Part shown: positions 8,664 through 17,787 of the stretch, in pieces
How positions within the stretch are numbered: the stretch's first letter is position 1
Layout of the letters: each line of letters opens with the position of its first letter
Origin: Sulfidibacter corallicola
GTDB taxonomy: Bacteria; Acidobacteriota; Holophagae; Acanthopleuribacterales; Acanthopleuribacteraceae
Reading direction: 5' to 3'
NCBI RefSeq assembly: GCF_017498545.1
Contig: NZ_CP071793.1
Location: 10,906,256-10,970,255 of the forward strand
Length of the DNA: 64,000 nucleotides
Translations under genes and position numbers: made by a program
Notes under the pieces: model-generated
The model's database searches: none
Seen by the model: only the letters and a program-made list of their open reading frames with translations
Told to the model about the DNA's origin: nothing

Positions 8664-9296
8664 ATGACGAAACTGGATTGGTACTTCGATTTCATTTCGC
8701 CCTTTGCCTACATGCAGTGGGTCAAGCTTCGCAGAGACCACGCGGACATCGACCTGAATCCGCGTCCGGTTCTGTTCGCCGCCTTGCTCAATCACTGGGG
8801 CCAGTTGGGGCCCGCCGAGATCCCGGGCAAGCGGGAGTTCACCTACCGCCACGTCATCTGGCGCGCCGAGCAAGCGGGATTCCCGCTCGTCTTCCCGCCG
8901 GCTCATCCCTTCAATCCCCTAAAAGCCCTGCGGTTGTCGGTAGCGGCCGGAAACCGGCTCGAAGTGGTGGACGCCCTGTTCCAATTCATTTGGGGTGAGG
9001 GACGCAACATCGAGGACCCCGCCGAATTCGCGGCGGTGGCCGAGAAGCTGGGCATGGCCGATGCTGCCGAGCGCATCGCGGATGCGGCCGTCAAGGACCA
9101 ACTGCGCCGCTCCACCGAAGCCGCGATCGAGGCCGGTGTCTACGGCATTCCCACGCTGGTGGCGGGTGGCGAGTTGTTTTGGGGCGAGGACGCCACCGAT
9201 CTGGCGTTGGCCGTCGCGGCCGATCCGGGCGTGCTGGAGCGCGGCGAACTGGCCCGAGCGACCCGCATCCCGGTGGGCATCCAGCGCAAGGGGTGA
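8664..9296 (+). CDS. DsbA-family 2-hydroxychromene-2-carboxylate isomerase-like protein
   Basis: A 210-residue thioredoxin-fold protein of the HCCA-isomerase/kappa-GST group. It starts DWYFDFISPFAYMQW, where the serine of the FISPFAY motif replaces the DsbA cysteine and activates glutathione in characterised members. It ends with the cis-proline segment VYGIPTLVAGGELFWGEDATDLAL. The middle is the inserted helical domain. ATG 8664 has GGGAG just upstream. Known members isomerise aromatic-catabolic intermediates, but many are unassigned; nothing aromatic-specific lies nearby, so the substrate is open. Confidence 0.88.
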   Translation: MTKLDWYFDFISPFAYMQWVKLRRDHADIDLNPRPVLFAALLNHWGQLGPAEIPGKREFTYRHVIWRAEQAGFPLVFPPAHPFNPLKALRLSVAAGNRLEVVDALFQFIWGEGRNIEDPAEFAAVAEKLGMADAAERIADAAVKDQLRRSTEAAIEAGVYGIPTLVAGGELFWGEDATDLALAVAADPGVLERGELARATRIPVGIQRKG

Positions 9297-9354
9297 CGGA
9301 TCTTCACGGGCGGGCCTTGTTCCGCCCGTTTCGTTCCCTTCACGCGCTTCGCAG

Positions 9355-9430
9355 CTTCGTAGTCCCGCCCCTCCAGGGCTGGGGTCCGGGTACTCAGGGG
9401 GGCTTCGTAGTCCCGCCCCTCCAGGGCTGG
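9355..9430 (+). repeat. Two direct copies of a 28-nt unit
   Basis: Copies at 9355-9382 and 9403-9430 are identical over 28 bases and 48 bases apart from start to start. Each contains CCCCTCCAGGG, which is partly self-complementary. Confidence 0.9.
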
Positions 9431-9855
9431 ATGCGGGAACCTCGAACAACCAGGGTTGCGTCGCCGTCGGCTCCTTAACCGGATCGCCGGACCGCCTTCG
9501 CTGTACTGTGTGACCCTTACAGGGTCCCTGCTGGTGGCGCACCAGAGGTGCGCGTTCTAAATAAGTTGTGGTCCATAGCGACGTCCGGTCGCACCTACAG
9601 CGCGACCCGGGGCAAACCCATCCCAGCCTTGTGGTATGGCGGGATGCGCATCACCCGCGGTCAACCGAATACTTGGATGGTCACCGTTCGCGGCCAATCC
9701 TGAAGGGATGGCCGGCCGTATGTTTGGACCACCATATATAAAAATGCGTGCCGTAGGCACGCCACCAGCGGGCGTCCTGAAGGGACGACACAATACAGCG
9801 AAGGGTGAGGCGCCGGGACGGCGGCGTAACCCTGGATCTCCGGAGTACCCAAAAC

Positions 9856-9931
9856 CCAGCCCTGGAGGGGCGGGACTACGAAGCTCCCCGGAGTTCCCAA
9901 ACTCCAACCCTGGAGGCGCGGCTCCGCAAAG
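9856..9931 (-). repeat. Inverted copies of the same 28-nt unit
   Basis: 9856-9883 is the exact reverse complement of the units at 9355 and 9403. A shorter, diverged copy with CCAACCCTGGAGG follows. Together with the left copies this makes a large inverted-repeat frame around about 430 bases. Confidence 0.85.
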
Positions 9932-10014
9932 GGCCTACGGACGTGGCCCGGCTCCGCCAAGGGCCAACAGACGTGGCGTGAAGCCCGCGCTGGATCTTCG
10001 ATGGCGCCGTCGGT

Positions 10015-12156
10015 TCACCGCTGCGGGACCAGGTGGCGCACCCGCGGCAACGCGACGATCTTGAATAGCTGGACCAGGTCGCGGTCGAGCTCGCCGTTCT
10101 CACCCTGTCGCTCCAGCAACGCCACCGTCTGGTCCACGTCCAAGGGCGAGCAATAGGGTCGGTCCCACGAGGTGACCGCGTCGAAGATGTCGGCGATCGT
10201 CAGGATCCGCACCCGCGCGGGGATGTCGGACGCCGAAATACCGCGCGGGTACCCGCTGCCGTTCAACTTCTCGTGGTGCGCACCGGCGATGTCGGGCACG
10301 TTGATCAAATCGCAGCTCCAGGGAATGCGCTTCAGGAACTCCTCGGAGCGGGACACGTGCGACCGCATGTCCTCCCACTCGTCCTCGGTCAAGCTGCCCA
10401 CTCGGGTCGTCAAGTGCTCCACTTCGACCGGGGTCAGAAAATCAAGGTGATGTCCGCCCGGTAGGCTGATGCGTTGGCCGCCGATCTTGCGAACCGCCAC
10501 GATGTCTTCGTTGGTCAACGTCCATTTGGAGCTGATCTCGCGAATGAACTCCAGATCTTCGTCCAACTGGCGCGAGAAATGGCGTACGCGCATGTCGATG
10601 GTCGCGTATAGCTCCGGATCGGGCGGCATACATTGGGAAAGCGCATCGCGGACCAGATCCTCCAACAGGTTCTGGCGGTAGATGCCGCGGATGTAGGCGA
10701 AACGTTGTTCGATCAGCGCCATGCGCTCCGGCGTCAGGCGCTCGGATTTGCTCAGCACGCCCTCGCGGACGCCGACCTTGCCGAAATCGTGGAGCAAGGC
10801 CGCATAACGCAGCTCGGTCAATTCGGCCGAGGAAAAGCGGAGCCGACCGTATTGGCCGCTGCGCGCCTGGTTCACCGCTTCGGCCAGGGCCAGGCTGTAT
10901 TTCGCGACGCGCTCCGAATGACCGGCGGTAACCGGATCGCGCGATTCGATCGCCACGACCGAGGCTTCCACGAAACCCTCGAACATGCGGTAGATGTCCT
11001 CGGTCAGCTTGGCGCGCTCCAAGGCGAACGCCACGTTCGATGCCAACACGCAAAACAGGTCCAGGTCGTTTCGGTTGAACCGACTGTTGCTCTGGCGCGT
11101 GTCCACCATCATCACGCCCAGCATGTTCTTTTGGCCCACCAACGGCGCACACATGCAGGCCGAAATGTTGGCCTGGACGATCGATTCCGTCAGCTCGCCG
11201 CCATCGGCGGTTTCCTCTTCCTCGCCGCGGAAGAAAAGCACCGTCTCGCGGGTGCGCACGACCCGCTCCAGCATGGAACGGCTCATGGCCACTTCGCGCG
11301 GGCCCTGTTCCGCCAGATCGCGGGTGCGCACCAATATCGGCTGAAGCCCGCGCCCGTCGTGCAATAGGCTGATTGCAAACAAGTTGGCCTGGCCAAACGC
11401 CTGAAACGCGGCATCGCTCACCAATTCGAGGATTTTGTCCAAATGGCTGAGCCCGTTCAATTGGTTGGCCAGCTTGAACAGCACGCGCAGCCTCTTGTCC
11501 TTGGCACCGAAATGGTGACTGAACGCGTCGCGCGGCGTGGAGGAGGCCATGAACTGATCGTCGGTCGCCTGGGTCAGGGTCATGCCGCTGGCGCCCCGCT
11601 CGCGCTCGCTGTGGTAGACGCGCTCCACCTCGAAATGAATGCTGGTGGCGCCCAGGCGGAGGACCCCGTGGTCGGAAAGCAGCACCGTCAATTGTTTGCG
11701 ATCGCGGTGCAGATGATAGCCGAGCCCGCCCATCTCCAATTGCGTGCCGTGGCTGCTGTTGAGGTCCTTGTACCAGAATCCCTCTTCCGAGCGCAAAAAC
11801 ACGCCGTGGTTTCCGGAGACGTAGAGATCGCGAACGGTGAAGTCGTTGTGCGCGGCCCGACCCAACGTGATGCGCGGTTGATCGAATCGAATCGACTTGC
11901 CGTAATCAGGTCCACTCTCGACCGTCAGGGTCAGGACGGGGCGGTCGAGGAGCGTGGCGAGGGTCGAAGGGGCTTGTCGCGTCACATACGGCTCCAAGAA
12001 AAGCGATGGCGGTAGCAAGGTACCTGTCCATTCTACCTTGTCGGAATCACGCCGTGCGTCCGAAAGTGGTTTCATCGCCGCGGAGACGCAAACGGAAAAT
12101 CCACCGAGCTCCGACAATCGAACCGGACAAGGCATATCGAAGAGGCTCAGAGGCAC
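10015..12156 (-). CDS. FHA-GAF-HD-GYP signalling protein, probable cyclic-di-GMP phosphodiesterase
   Basis: A 713-residue cytoplasmic protein. An FHA domain (about 75-180, with ITLGRAAHNDFTVRDLYVSGNHGVF) would bind phosphothreonine. A GAF domain spans about 225-385. A HD-GYP domain (about 395-690) has DPVTAGHSERVAKYS, LLHDFGKVGVRE and the GYP signature HHEKLNGSGYPRG. HD-GYP enzymes hydrolyse c-di-GMP with a two- or three-metal site. A long insertion between the HD and GYP boxes (about 100 residues) is unusual. The gene starts at GTG 12156 in the longest reading, but no start has a clear ribosome binding site; ATG 12075 is an alternative. It is flanked by repeat-rich spacers, so it is probably transcribed alone. 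Confidence 0.85.
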   Translation of the reverse strand: MPLSLFDMPCPVRLSELGGFSVCVSAAMKPLSDARRDSDKVEWTGTLLPPSLFLEPYVTRQAPSTLATLLDRPVLTLTVESGPDYGKSIRFDQPRITLGRAAHNDFTVRDLYVSGNHGVFLRSEEGFWYKDLNSSHGTQLEMGGLGYHLHRDRKQLTVLLSDHGVLRLGATSIHFEVERVYHSERERGASGMTLTQATDDQFMASSTPRDAFSHHFGAKDKRLRVLFKLANQLNGLSHLDKILELVSDAAFQAFGQANLFAISLLHDGRGLQPILVRTRDLAEQGPREVAMSRSMLERVVRTRETVLFFRGEEEETADGGELTESIVQANISACMCAPLVGQKNMLGVMMVDTRQSNSRFNRNDLDLFCVLASNVAFALERAKLTEDIYRMFEGFVEASVVAIESRDPVTAGHSERVAKYSLALAEAVNQARSGQYGRLRFSSAELTELRYAALLHDFGKVGVREGVLSKSERLTPERMALIEQRFAYIRGIYRQNLLEDLVRDALSQCMPPDPELYATIDMRVRHFSRQLDEDLEFIREISSKWTLTNEDIVAVRKIGGQRISLPGGHHLDFLTPVEVEHLTTRVGSLTEDEWEDMRSHVSRSEEFLKRIPWSCDLINVPDIAGAHHEKLNGSGYPRGISASDIPARVRILTIADIFDAVTSWDRPYCSPLDVDQTVALLERQGENGELDRDLVQLFKIVALPRVRHLVPQR

Positions 12157-12433
12157 AATGTTCTCAACAGTTTAAACAGGAAACACGCAGTCCCGACACG
12201 ATATGCACCACAAACGTTCAAGAAACCATTCGGGGATCGCTGACCCAAGAGCGCGAGGTGAACACCGAGAGCCCGTCAGATCAAACCGGTCTCGCTGTCT
12301 TCGAAAACAACATGAAGCCAATACCGAGGAAACCAGAGAGGTCGACCGGATCTGCCTCTGCGTTCTTTGGCACGCTGCGATCTGGCATTCTCTCACCTAC
12401 TCGGGAAGGGTAAACCGTCACTTTTCGGATCAC

Positions 12434-12730
12434 TCTTGGCCAAAAGAAGTTTGTCCACGAATCACACAGATTGACACGAATTCTAGAACTTCCCTTGGAT
12501 CCAACACATCCGGTTTCTCCAGAGGCATTGCCGGAAGGCGCATTGCGGATTGCGGGGACAGTCACCTGTGGGGATTGCGGGGATTGCGGGGACAGTCACC
12601 TGTAAGTGCTTTCCCTGTGGGGATTGCGGGGGGGGGTGGGATTGCGGGGCATTGCGGGGACAGTCACCTGTAAGTGCTTTCATTCGTGCCAATTCGAGTG
12701 ATTCGTGGGCAAAGTCTTCCTTTTCGAAGA
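12434..12730. mobile_element. MITE-like element with imperfect terminal inverted repeats
   Basis: The left arm contains CCACGAATCACACAGATTGA and continues CACGAATT (12452-12485). Its imperfect reverse complement lies at 12681-12715 (ATTCGTGCCAATTCGAGTGA then TTCGTGGGC). Between the arms are three copies of a GCGGGGACAGTCACCTGT unit. There is no transposase gene inside. Such small non-coding elements with inverted ends may be moved by an enzyme encoded elsewhere; this is an inference from shape. Confidence 0.5.
12551..12681 (+). repeat. Three copies of a GCGGGGACAGTCACCTGT unit
   Basis: Copies start near 12552, 12586 and 12654; the last two extend identically into AAGTGCTTTC. They are separated by runs of GGGATTGCGG. 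Copies are unevenly spaced, so this is not a CRISPR array. Confidence 0.85.
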
Positions 12731-12918
12731 TACCATCCATGGTTTTTTCCGTGGTTGATGAGATTAAGCCATTGCACCGCCAAATCCCGACGGGGTCATG
12801 CACACCACTTCCACTAGGTGCAGGGTTTTCTACACGATTTGGGGGCATATTACCTGTGCGGCTCCGGACAGGCTGCCGGCACGCCCGCACGGAACCCAAA
12901 CCGAACGCCTTCGCCGTA

Positions 12919-13563
12919 TCAGGCGTGTTCCGCCACGAAGCGATCCAGGGCCGCCAGGCCGGCATCGACGTCAGCCGAGGCCACCCCAGAGGCGCGCAAG
13001 TTCCAACCCACCAGAAAACGGCTGATCTCGTGCGGATCGCGGTCGATGTCGCCAGTCACCGCGGCCTCCAGGACCGCCGCACAGCCGCCCAACCAGGCCT
13101 CCACCAACAATTCCGAATCCATTTCAGGCAGTAGGTTGGGGTGCTCTTCGAAAAAGCGCAACAGCGCCGCGGTGTAATAGGCGAACGTGGCCTCGCGCAG
13201 GGTCGGTTGGGCCAGGCCCAGCAAGATCAGCCGGGAAATGGCCGAATTCTCCAGGACCTTGGCGAACAGAATGTGGAGCGAGACCGCCAGCCTCGGAACC
13301 ACCGCGCCGTCCATGCGGGCAACGGCCTTTTCCGCATCGACCTTGATCTCGTGGGTGATCTCCTCGACCAGAGCCCGCAACAACGCCTCTTTATTATTAA
13401 AGTAAAAGTAACAATTCCCGATCGAGGTGCCCGCCTCGCGAACGACCTGCTGCATCGTCGTTTTCTCATATCCCTGCGAGCTGAACAGCGTCCTCGCCGC
13501 CGCCAATATCGCACTACGGCGCTCCGCCGTTCCTCGTTTCTTGTCCACCGGTTGTGACGTCAA
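12919..13563 (-). CDS. TetR/AcrR-family transcriptional regulator, probable beta-oxidation repressor
   Basis: A 214-residue regulator. The N-terminal HTH reads RRSAILAAARTLFSSQGYEK then TTMQQVVREAGTSIGNCYFYF, close to the TetR consensus; the rest is the helical ligand domain. I chose TTG 13563 because GAGAGGAG lies a few bases upstream. The frame opens 42 codons further, but that part is Arg/Gly-rich and unlike the family. It is transcribed away from the thiolase gene at 14085, and a palindrome lies inside the promoter facing that gene, so it probably represses the fatty-acid genes until an acyl-CoA binds. The ligand is inferred from context only. Confidence 0.88.
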   Translation of the reverse strand: MTSQPVDKKRGTAERRSAILAAARTLFSSQGYEKTTMQQVVREAGTSIGNCYFYFNNKEALLRALVEEITHEIKVDAEKAVARMDGAVVPRLAVSLHILFAKVLENSAISRLILLGLAQPTLREATFAYYTAALLRFFEEHPNLLPEMDSELLVEAWLGGCAAVLEAAVTGDIDRDPHEISRFLVGWNLRASGVASADVDAGLAALDRFVAEHA

Positions 13564-13724
13564 AGCGGCTCCTCTCTCGTGGATCGGTCCCGCCGATCCC
13601 TCTGTTCCTGCGCCCCGCGTTCGGCCGGCCTCATGACCTTCCGCGGTCGCTCCTGTCGGTCTCTTCCCCATCCCACGGGCCTCTGCCACAGTCTAGCGCA
13701 GTTGGCGCTGAATGCGAAAACCTC

Positions 13725-13754
13725 TTGACCCCTTCTAGAATACCATTCTATAAA
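13725..13754 (+). promoter_or_regulatory. Sigma-70 promoter with embedded palindromic operator
   Basis: TTGACC (13725-13730) and TATAAA (13749-13754) are 18 bases apart. Between them, and touching the -10 box, lies the perfect palindrome TAGAATACCATTCTA (13736-13750). A repressor bound there would block RNA polymerase directly. The divergent TetR gene is the obvious candidate, and the thiolase gene at 14085 the likely target, with a leader of about 320 bases. Confidence 0.7.
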
Positions 13755-14084
13755 TTCAAAAGACCTCGAACACCCCTTCGAGCCGCGCCGCCGTGGTTCG
13801 GGTAACTCGATCCGAACGCCGCGCAGCGCGCGCGTTCCGCAACTGGCCGAACACCGATGGCGATTCCCGATCGTACGGGCACCCGGTGACTCGATTACCT
13901 TTGCGGACCCATCGTATCGGTCCACGGACGCCGCCGATGCGACCGGCCCGGTCGCGAGCCGATGGACGCGCCCTCGCGGCTACTCTTCCGGATGCCCACC
14001 CAATCGAACGACCCACTTTTCCATCGAACGCCCGAGCGCCGACACCCGGCGAGGATTCACGCGTTCGCCACATACGGAGATGTC

Positions 14085-15290
14085 ATGACCGAAGCCTACA
14101 TTTACGACGCCGTCCGCACCCCGCGCGGAAAAGGCAAAAAAGATGGGAGCCTGCACGAGGTGAAACCCATCGACCTGTTAACGCCGCTGTTCGGCGCACT
14201 GCGCGAACGAAACAACCTGGATACCGCCAAAGTCGAGGACGTGGTGCTCGGCTGCGTCACACCGATCGGAGAACAGGGCGGCAACATCGCCCGCATCGCG
14301 GTGTTGTACGCCGGCTGGGACCAGGCTGTACCGGGCCAGACGCTGAACCGCTTCTGCGCCTCGGGTCTGGAAGCGGTCAACCTGGCCGCGGCCAAGGTCG
14401 GCTCCGGCCAGGAGGATTTGGTCGTAGCCGGCGGCGTCGAATCCATGTCCCGCATCAAAATGAGCAGCGATGGCGGCGCCTGGTTCCTGGACCCGCGCAT
14501 TAACGGCGACACGGCGTTCATTCCCCAAGGGGTTTCGGCCGATTTGATCGCCACCTTGGAAGGCTTTCCCCGCGCAGAGCTCGACGCCTTCGCGGCACGG
14601 TCCCACCGGAAGGCGGCACACGCCCGCGACAACGGCCATTTCGACAACAGCCTGATTCCCGTCCGCGATCTCAACGGCCTGCCGATTTTGGAAGTCGACG
14701 AAACCATTCGTCCCGAGACGACCCCCGAATCGATCGCCAAGCTGAAGCCGTCGTTTCAAATGCCAGGCGAGATGGGGTTCGATCTGCACGCCCGCCGCAA
14801 GTACCCTCAACTGGAGCGCATCGAACACGTCCACCACGCCGGCAATTCGTCGGGCATCGTCGACGGCGCGGCCCTGACCCTGATCGGCAACGGGCGCATC
14901 GGCGAGGAATTGGGCTTGCGGCCGCGAGCCCGAATCCGGGGTTACGCCGCGGTAGGCGACGAACCCACCATCATGCTGACCGGCCCGGCACCCGCCAGCC
15001 GAAAAGCGCTGGGCAAAGCCGGGCTGACGGCCGGGGACATCGATCTTTGGGAAATCAACGAGGCCTTCGCGGCAGTGGTCCTCAAGGCGCAACGGGAATT
15101 GGGCATCGACGAGGACCGCATCAACGTCAACGGTGGCGCCATCGCCCTGGGTCACCCGCTGGGCGCCACCGGTGCCATGCTGCTGGGCACGGCTGTGGAC
15201 GAGTTGGAGCGACGCGACAAGCAGTTCGCCTTGGTCACGCTGTGCGTCGGCGCCGGCATGGGCGTAGCCACGGTCATCGAGCGCATCTAA
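14085..15290 (+). CDS. fadA: Acetyl-CoA acyltransferase (thiolase)
   Basis: A 401-residue thiolase that cleaves 3-ketoacyl-CoA with CoA in beta-oxidation (or condenses two acetyl-CoA in reverse). The nucleophilic cysteine is C91 in NRFCASGLEAVNLAA. H357 is in GGAIALGHPLGATGA and the second cysteine, C387, in CVGAGMG; NEAFAAVV is also present. Start ATG 14085 has GGAG seven bases upstream; the frame is open 41 codons earlier without a signal. It is followed 103 bases later by a FadJ-type gene, giving a classic two-gene beta-oxidation pair. The symbol fadA is by role; a biosynthetic acetoacetyl-CoA thiolase cannot be excluded from sequence. Confidence 0.92.
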   Translation: MTEAYIYDAVRTPRGKGKKDGSLHEVKPIDLLTPLFGALRERNNLDTAKVEDVVLGCVTPIGEQGGNIARIAVLYAGWDQAVPGQTLNRFCASGLEAVNLAAAKVGSGQEDLVVAGGVESMSRIKMSSDGGAWFLDPRINGDTAFIPQGVSADLIATLEGFPRAELDAFAARSHRKAAHARDNGHFDNSLIPVRDLNGLPILEVDETIRPETTPESIAKLKPSFQMPGEMGFDLHARRKYPQLERIEHVHHAGNSSGIVDGAALTLIGNGRIGEELGLRPRARIRGYAAVGDEPTIMLTGPAPASRKALGKAGLTAGDIDLWEINEAFAAVVLKAQRELGIDEDRINVNGGAIALGHPLGATGAMLLGTAVDELERRDKQFALVTLCVGAGMGVATVIERI

Positions 15291-15349
15291 GGTCCGCGGC
15301 ACAAGCCCCTCGCGCCCCCCGCCCCCCAGGCGGCGGCCAAGAACAATCC

Positions 15350-15367
15350 AAGACCCGTTCGGGTTTT
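15350..15367 (+). terminator. Small hairpin in the fadA-fadJ spacer
   Basis: AAGACCC pairs with GGGTTTT around a GTTC loop, so the T-run forms part of the stem. It lies 26 bases before the FadJ-type start. It may be a weak attenuator lowering downstream expression. Confidence 0.3.
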
Positions 15368-15393
15368 ATCAAGTTGATCATCAGGTGACCCAT

Positions 15394-17526
15394 ATGGCAA
15401 TTCGATATGAAATAGACGAACGACAGATCGTGACATTGACCCTCGACATGGAGGGCCGCTCGGCCAACGTGCTGGGCCGTGAACTCATGGAACCCTTCAG
15501 CAAGGCCATCGCCGACCTGGAAGCGGAGCAAGCGCTGGCCGGCGTGATTCTGACCTCCGCCAAAAAAGATTTCCTGGCCGGTGCCGATATCGACCAAATT
15601 TTCGCGATGACGGAGGCCGCCCAGGTCATGGAGATGGCCGAGGCGTTCAAAAGCCTGGCGCGCCGCCTGGAAACGCTGGGCAAGCCCGTCGTCGCGGCGC
15701 TCAACGGCTCGGCGCTGGGCGGTGGCCTGGAATTGGCCCTGGCCTGCCACCACCGCATCGTGCTGAGCAACCCGCGCATCAAGATCGGGCTGCCGGAAGT
15801 GAAGCTGGGCTTGTTGCCGGGCGGCGGCGGCACCCAACGGCTGCCGCGCATGTTGGGCCTCAAGGAAGCGTTGCCGCTGCTGTTGGAAGGGCGTGAGATG
15901 AATCCGGAAGCGGCGTTGCAACGGGGACTCGTGGACGAGATCGCCGAGACGCCCGAAGCCATGATGGCTGCCGCACGCGCATGGATCGAAGCCAATCGCC
16001 ATCCTGCCAAACCCTGGGACGTCAAAGGGTTCCGTTGGCCCGGCGGCGATTCCAAGAAGCCCGACAACGCGCAGATGTGGGCCATCGCGCCGGCCATGCT
16101 GTATCAGAAATCGCGTGGTAACTACCCTGCCGCCAAGAACATTCTCTCGTGCGTGTACGAGGGGAGTTGGGTCGATTTCGACACGGCGTGCCGCATCGAG
16201 TCGCGCTACTTCACCCACTGCGTCGTGAGCCCGCAAGCCAAAAACATGATCACCGCGCTGTGGTACCAGCTCAACGGCATCAAGAAGGGCGGCAGCCGTC
16301 CGTCCGAACCGGCCCGCCAACAGGTACGCAAGGTGGGCGTCCTCGGTGCCGGCATGATGGGCGCCGGCATCGCCGATGTGGCGGCCCGCGCGGGCATCGA
16401 CGTGGTCTTGAAGGACGTCACCAAGTCCCAGGCCGAAAAAGGCAAGGACGTGGCCCGGGCCCAACTGGAAAAAAGGGTGCGCCGCAACAAGATGACCGCG
16501 GAAGAACGGGAAGCGGTGCTGGCTCGCATCCTGACCACCGACCACGCCGCGGATCTGCAGGGCTGCGATCTGGTGATCGAGGCGGTTTTCGAAGATCGCG
16601 AGTTGAAGGCCAAGGTCACGGCGGAAGCGGAGGCCCGCATCGACGAACAAGCGATCTTCGCCTCCAATACCTCCACCCTGCCGATCACCGGCCTGGCCAA
16701 GGCCTCCAAGCGACCCGGCAACTTCATCGGCCTGCACTTCTTCTCGCCGGTATCCGCGATGCCGCTGGTTGAGATCATCAAGGGCGAGGAAACCTCGCAG
16801 GAAACCCTTGCCAAGGCCTTCGACTTCGTCCTCCAGATCCGCAAGACCCCGATCGTGGTCAACGACAGCCGCGGTTTCTACACCTCCCGCGTCTTCTCCA
16901 CCTACGTGCAGGAGGGCATGGCCCTGTTGCGCGAAGGTCAGCATCCGGCGGCCCTGGAAGCGGCCGGGCTCGACGCGGGCATGCCGGTGGGCCCGCTGGC
17001 CCTGACGGACGAGGTCAGCCTTTCGCTGATTCACCACATCCTCGAGCAGACCCGACGCGACTTCGAGGCCGAGGGTCGCGAGGCGCCGGAGCACCCGGCC
17101 GACGCGGTGGTCTACACCATGGTGGATCGCCTCGACCGCGTGGGTAAAAAGGCCGGCGCGGGATTCTACGACTATCCCGAAAACGGCGCGAAACATTTGT
17201 GGCCGGAACTGCGGAAGCACTTCCCCCAAGCGGAGCAGCAACTGCCCCAAGCCGAGGTGATCGAGCGCCTGATGTTCATCCAGGCGATCGAAACCGTGCG
17301 TTGCATGGAGGAAGGGGTGTTGAACAGCGTGGCCGACGCCAACTTGGGCAGCATCTTCGGTTGGGGTTTCCCGCCCTTCAAGGGCGGCACCCTGCAGTTC
17401 ATCAACGACTACGGCCTGTCCGAATTCGCGGCACGCGCCGAAGCGTTGGCGGCCCGCTGGGGCGATCGTTTCCTGCCCCCCGCGTCGCTGAAAGAAAAAG
17501 CGTCCGCCGGAGCGACCTTCGCATGA
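15394..17526 (+). CDS. fadJ: Multifunctional enoyl-CoA hydratase / 3-hydroxyacyl-CoA dehydrogenase
   Basis: A 710-residue alpha subunit of the fatty-acid oxidation complex carrying two consecutive steps. The N-terminal crotonase domain (1-200) has AGADIDQIF, E113 in GGLELALACHH and E135 in IGLPEVKLGLLPGGGGTQRL. The dehydrogenase domain starts at about 312 with the NAD motif VGVLGAGMMGAGIADVAARA (G318, G320, G323), and has the catalytic-loop segment FIGLHFFSPVSAMPLVEII. The C-terminal domains follow with NDSRGFYTSRV. ATG 15394 has AGGTGA upstream; the GTG at 15385 overlaps it. Sits behind the thiolase gene. FadB and FadJ types are hard to separate by eye; fadJ is tentative. Confidence 0.93.
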   Translation: MAIRYEIDERQIVTLTLDMEGRSANVLGRELMEPFSKAIADLEAEQALAGVILTSAKKDFLAGADIDQIFAMTEAAQVMEMAEAFKSLARRLETLGKPVVAALNGSALGGGLELALACHHRIVLSNPRIKIGLPEVKLGLLPGGGGTQRLPRMLGLKEALPLLLEGREMNPEAALQRGLVDEIAETPEAMMAAARAWIEANRHPAKPWDVKGFRWPGGDSKKPDNAQMWAIAPAMLYQKSRGNYPAAKNILSCVYEGSWVDFDTACRIESRYFTHCVVSPQAKNMITALWYQLNGIKKGGSRPSEPARQQVRKVGVLGAGMMGAGIADVAARAGIDVVLKDVTKSQAEKGKDVARAQLEKRVRRNKMTAEEREAVLARILTTDHAADLQGCDLVIEAVFEDRELKAKVTAEAEARIDEQAIFASNTSTLPITGLAKASKRPGNFIGLHFFSPVSAMPLVEIIKGEETSQETLAKAFDFVLQIRKTPIVVNDSRGFYTSRVFSTYVQEGMALLREGQHPAALEAAGLDAGMPVGPLALTDEVSLSLIHHILEQTRRDFEAEGREAPEHPADAVVYTMVDRLDRVGKKAGAGFYDYPENGAKHLWPELRKHFPQAEQQLPQAEVIERLMFIQAIETVRCMEEGVLNSVADANLGSIFGWGFPPFKGGTLQFINDYGLSEFAARAEALAARWGDRFLPPASLKEKASAGATFA

Positions 17527-17598
17527 TCGTCGCGGCGCGCAGGCCGGCCCGGTGGGCGTCCCGATGCCCACGACACATCCCGGTCGGCCTACGCCCGC

Positions 17599-17625
17599 AC
17601 CGGCCGGCACTTGGCGCCGGCCGGT
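17599..17625 (+). terminator. Hairpin downstream of fadJ
   Basis: ACCGGCCGGC (17599-17608) pairs perfectly with GCCGGCCGGT (17616-17625) around a seven-base loop. No T-run follows, so it may be a processing or partial termination site before the acyl-CoA synthetase gene. Confidence 0.4.
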
Positions 17626-17787
17626 CGCCTTCCGGCAGACGCCGCACTCCTTCGACGCCGCACCTGGCATCAAACGGGGAGCCCATGACACTGATGCGCC
17701 CCAGCCAGCACCAGAATGTGTACAATACAAGAGCATCGTATGTGCCCATCCCCTGCCACGTGTTCCCTTTCACCAGGCCTACCACAC

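Larger units (their letters stand above)
9297..10014. repeat. Non-coding spacer packed with short direct and inverted repeats
   Basis: About 720 bases without a credible gene. A 28-nt unit reading CTTCGTAGTCCCGCC... occurs at 9355-9382 and 9403-9430, and its exact reverse complement at 9856-9883. A diverged copy follows at about 9904-9931. Other short phrases also recur between them (for example 'cctgaaggga' near 9710 and 9780). Open frames through this spacer give repetitive Pro/Gly-rich peptides on both strands, as expected from repeats rather than genes. Confidence 0.75.
12157..12918. other. Long spacer with a MITE-like repeat element
   Basis: About 760 bases between two genes on the minus strand. 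The centre (12434-12730) holds inverted repeats around short tandem units, described separately. The remaining sequence has no open frame with a ribosome binding site that I would defend. Confidence 0.6.

Noticed and set aside
12551..12681. CRISPR-like array
   Set aside because: Only three copies, uneven spacing, no unique spacers of constant length and no cas genes nearby.
15274..17736. 820-aa open frame on the minus strand opposite fadJ
   Set aside because: Antisense shadow of fadJ, rich in His/Arg/Gly, with no family motif.
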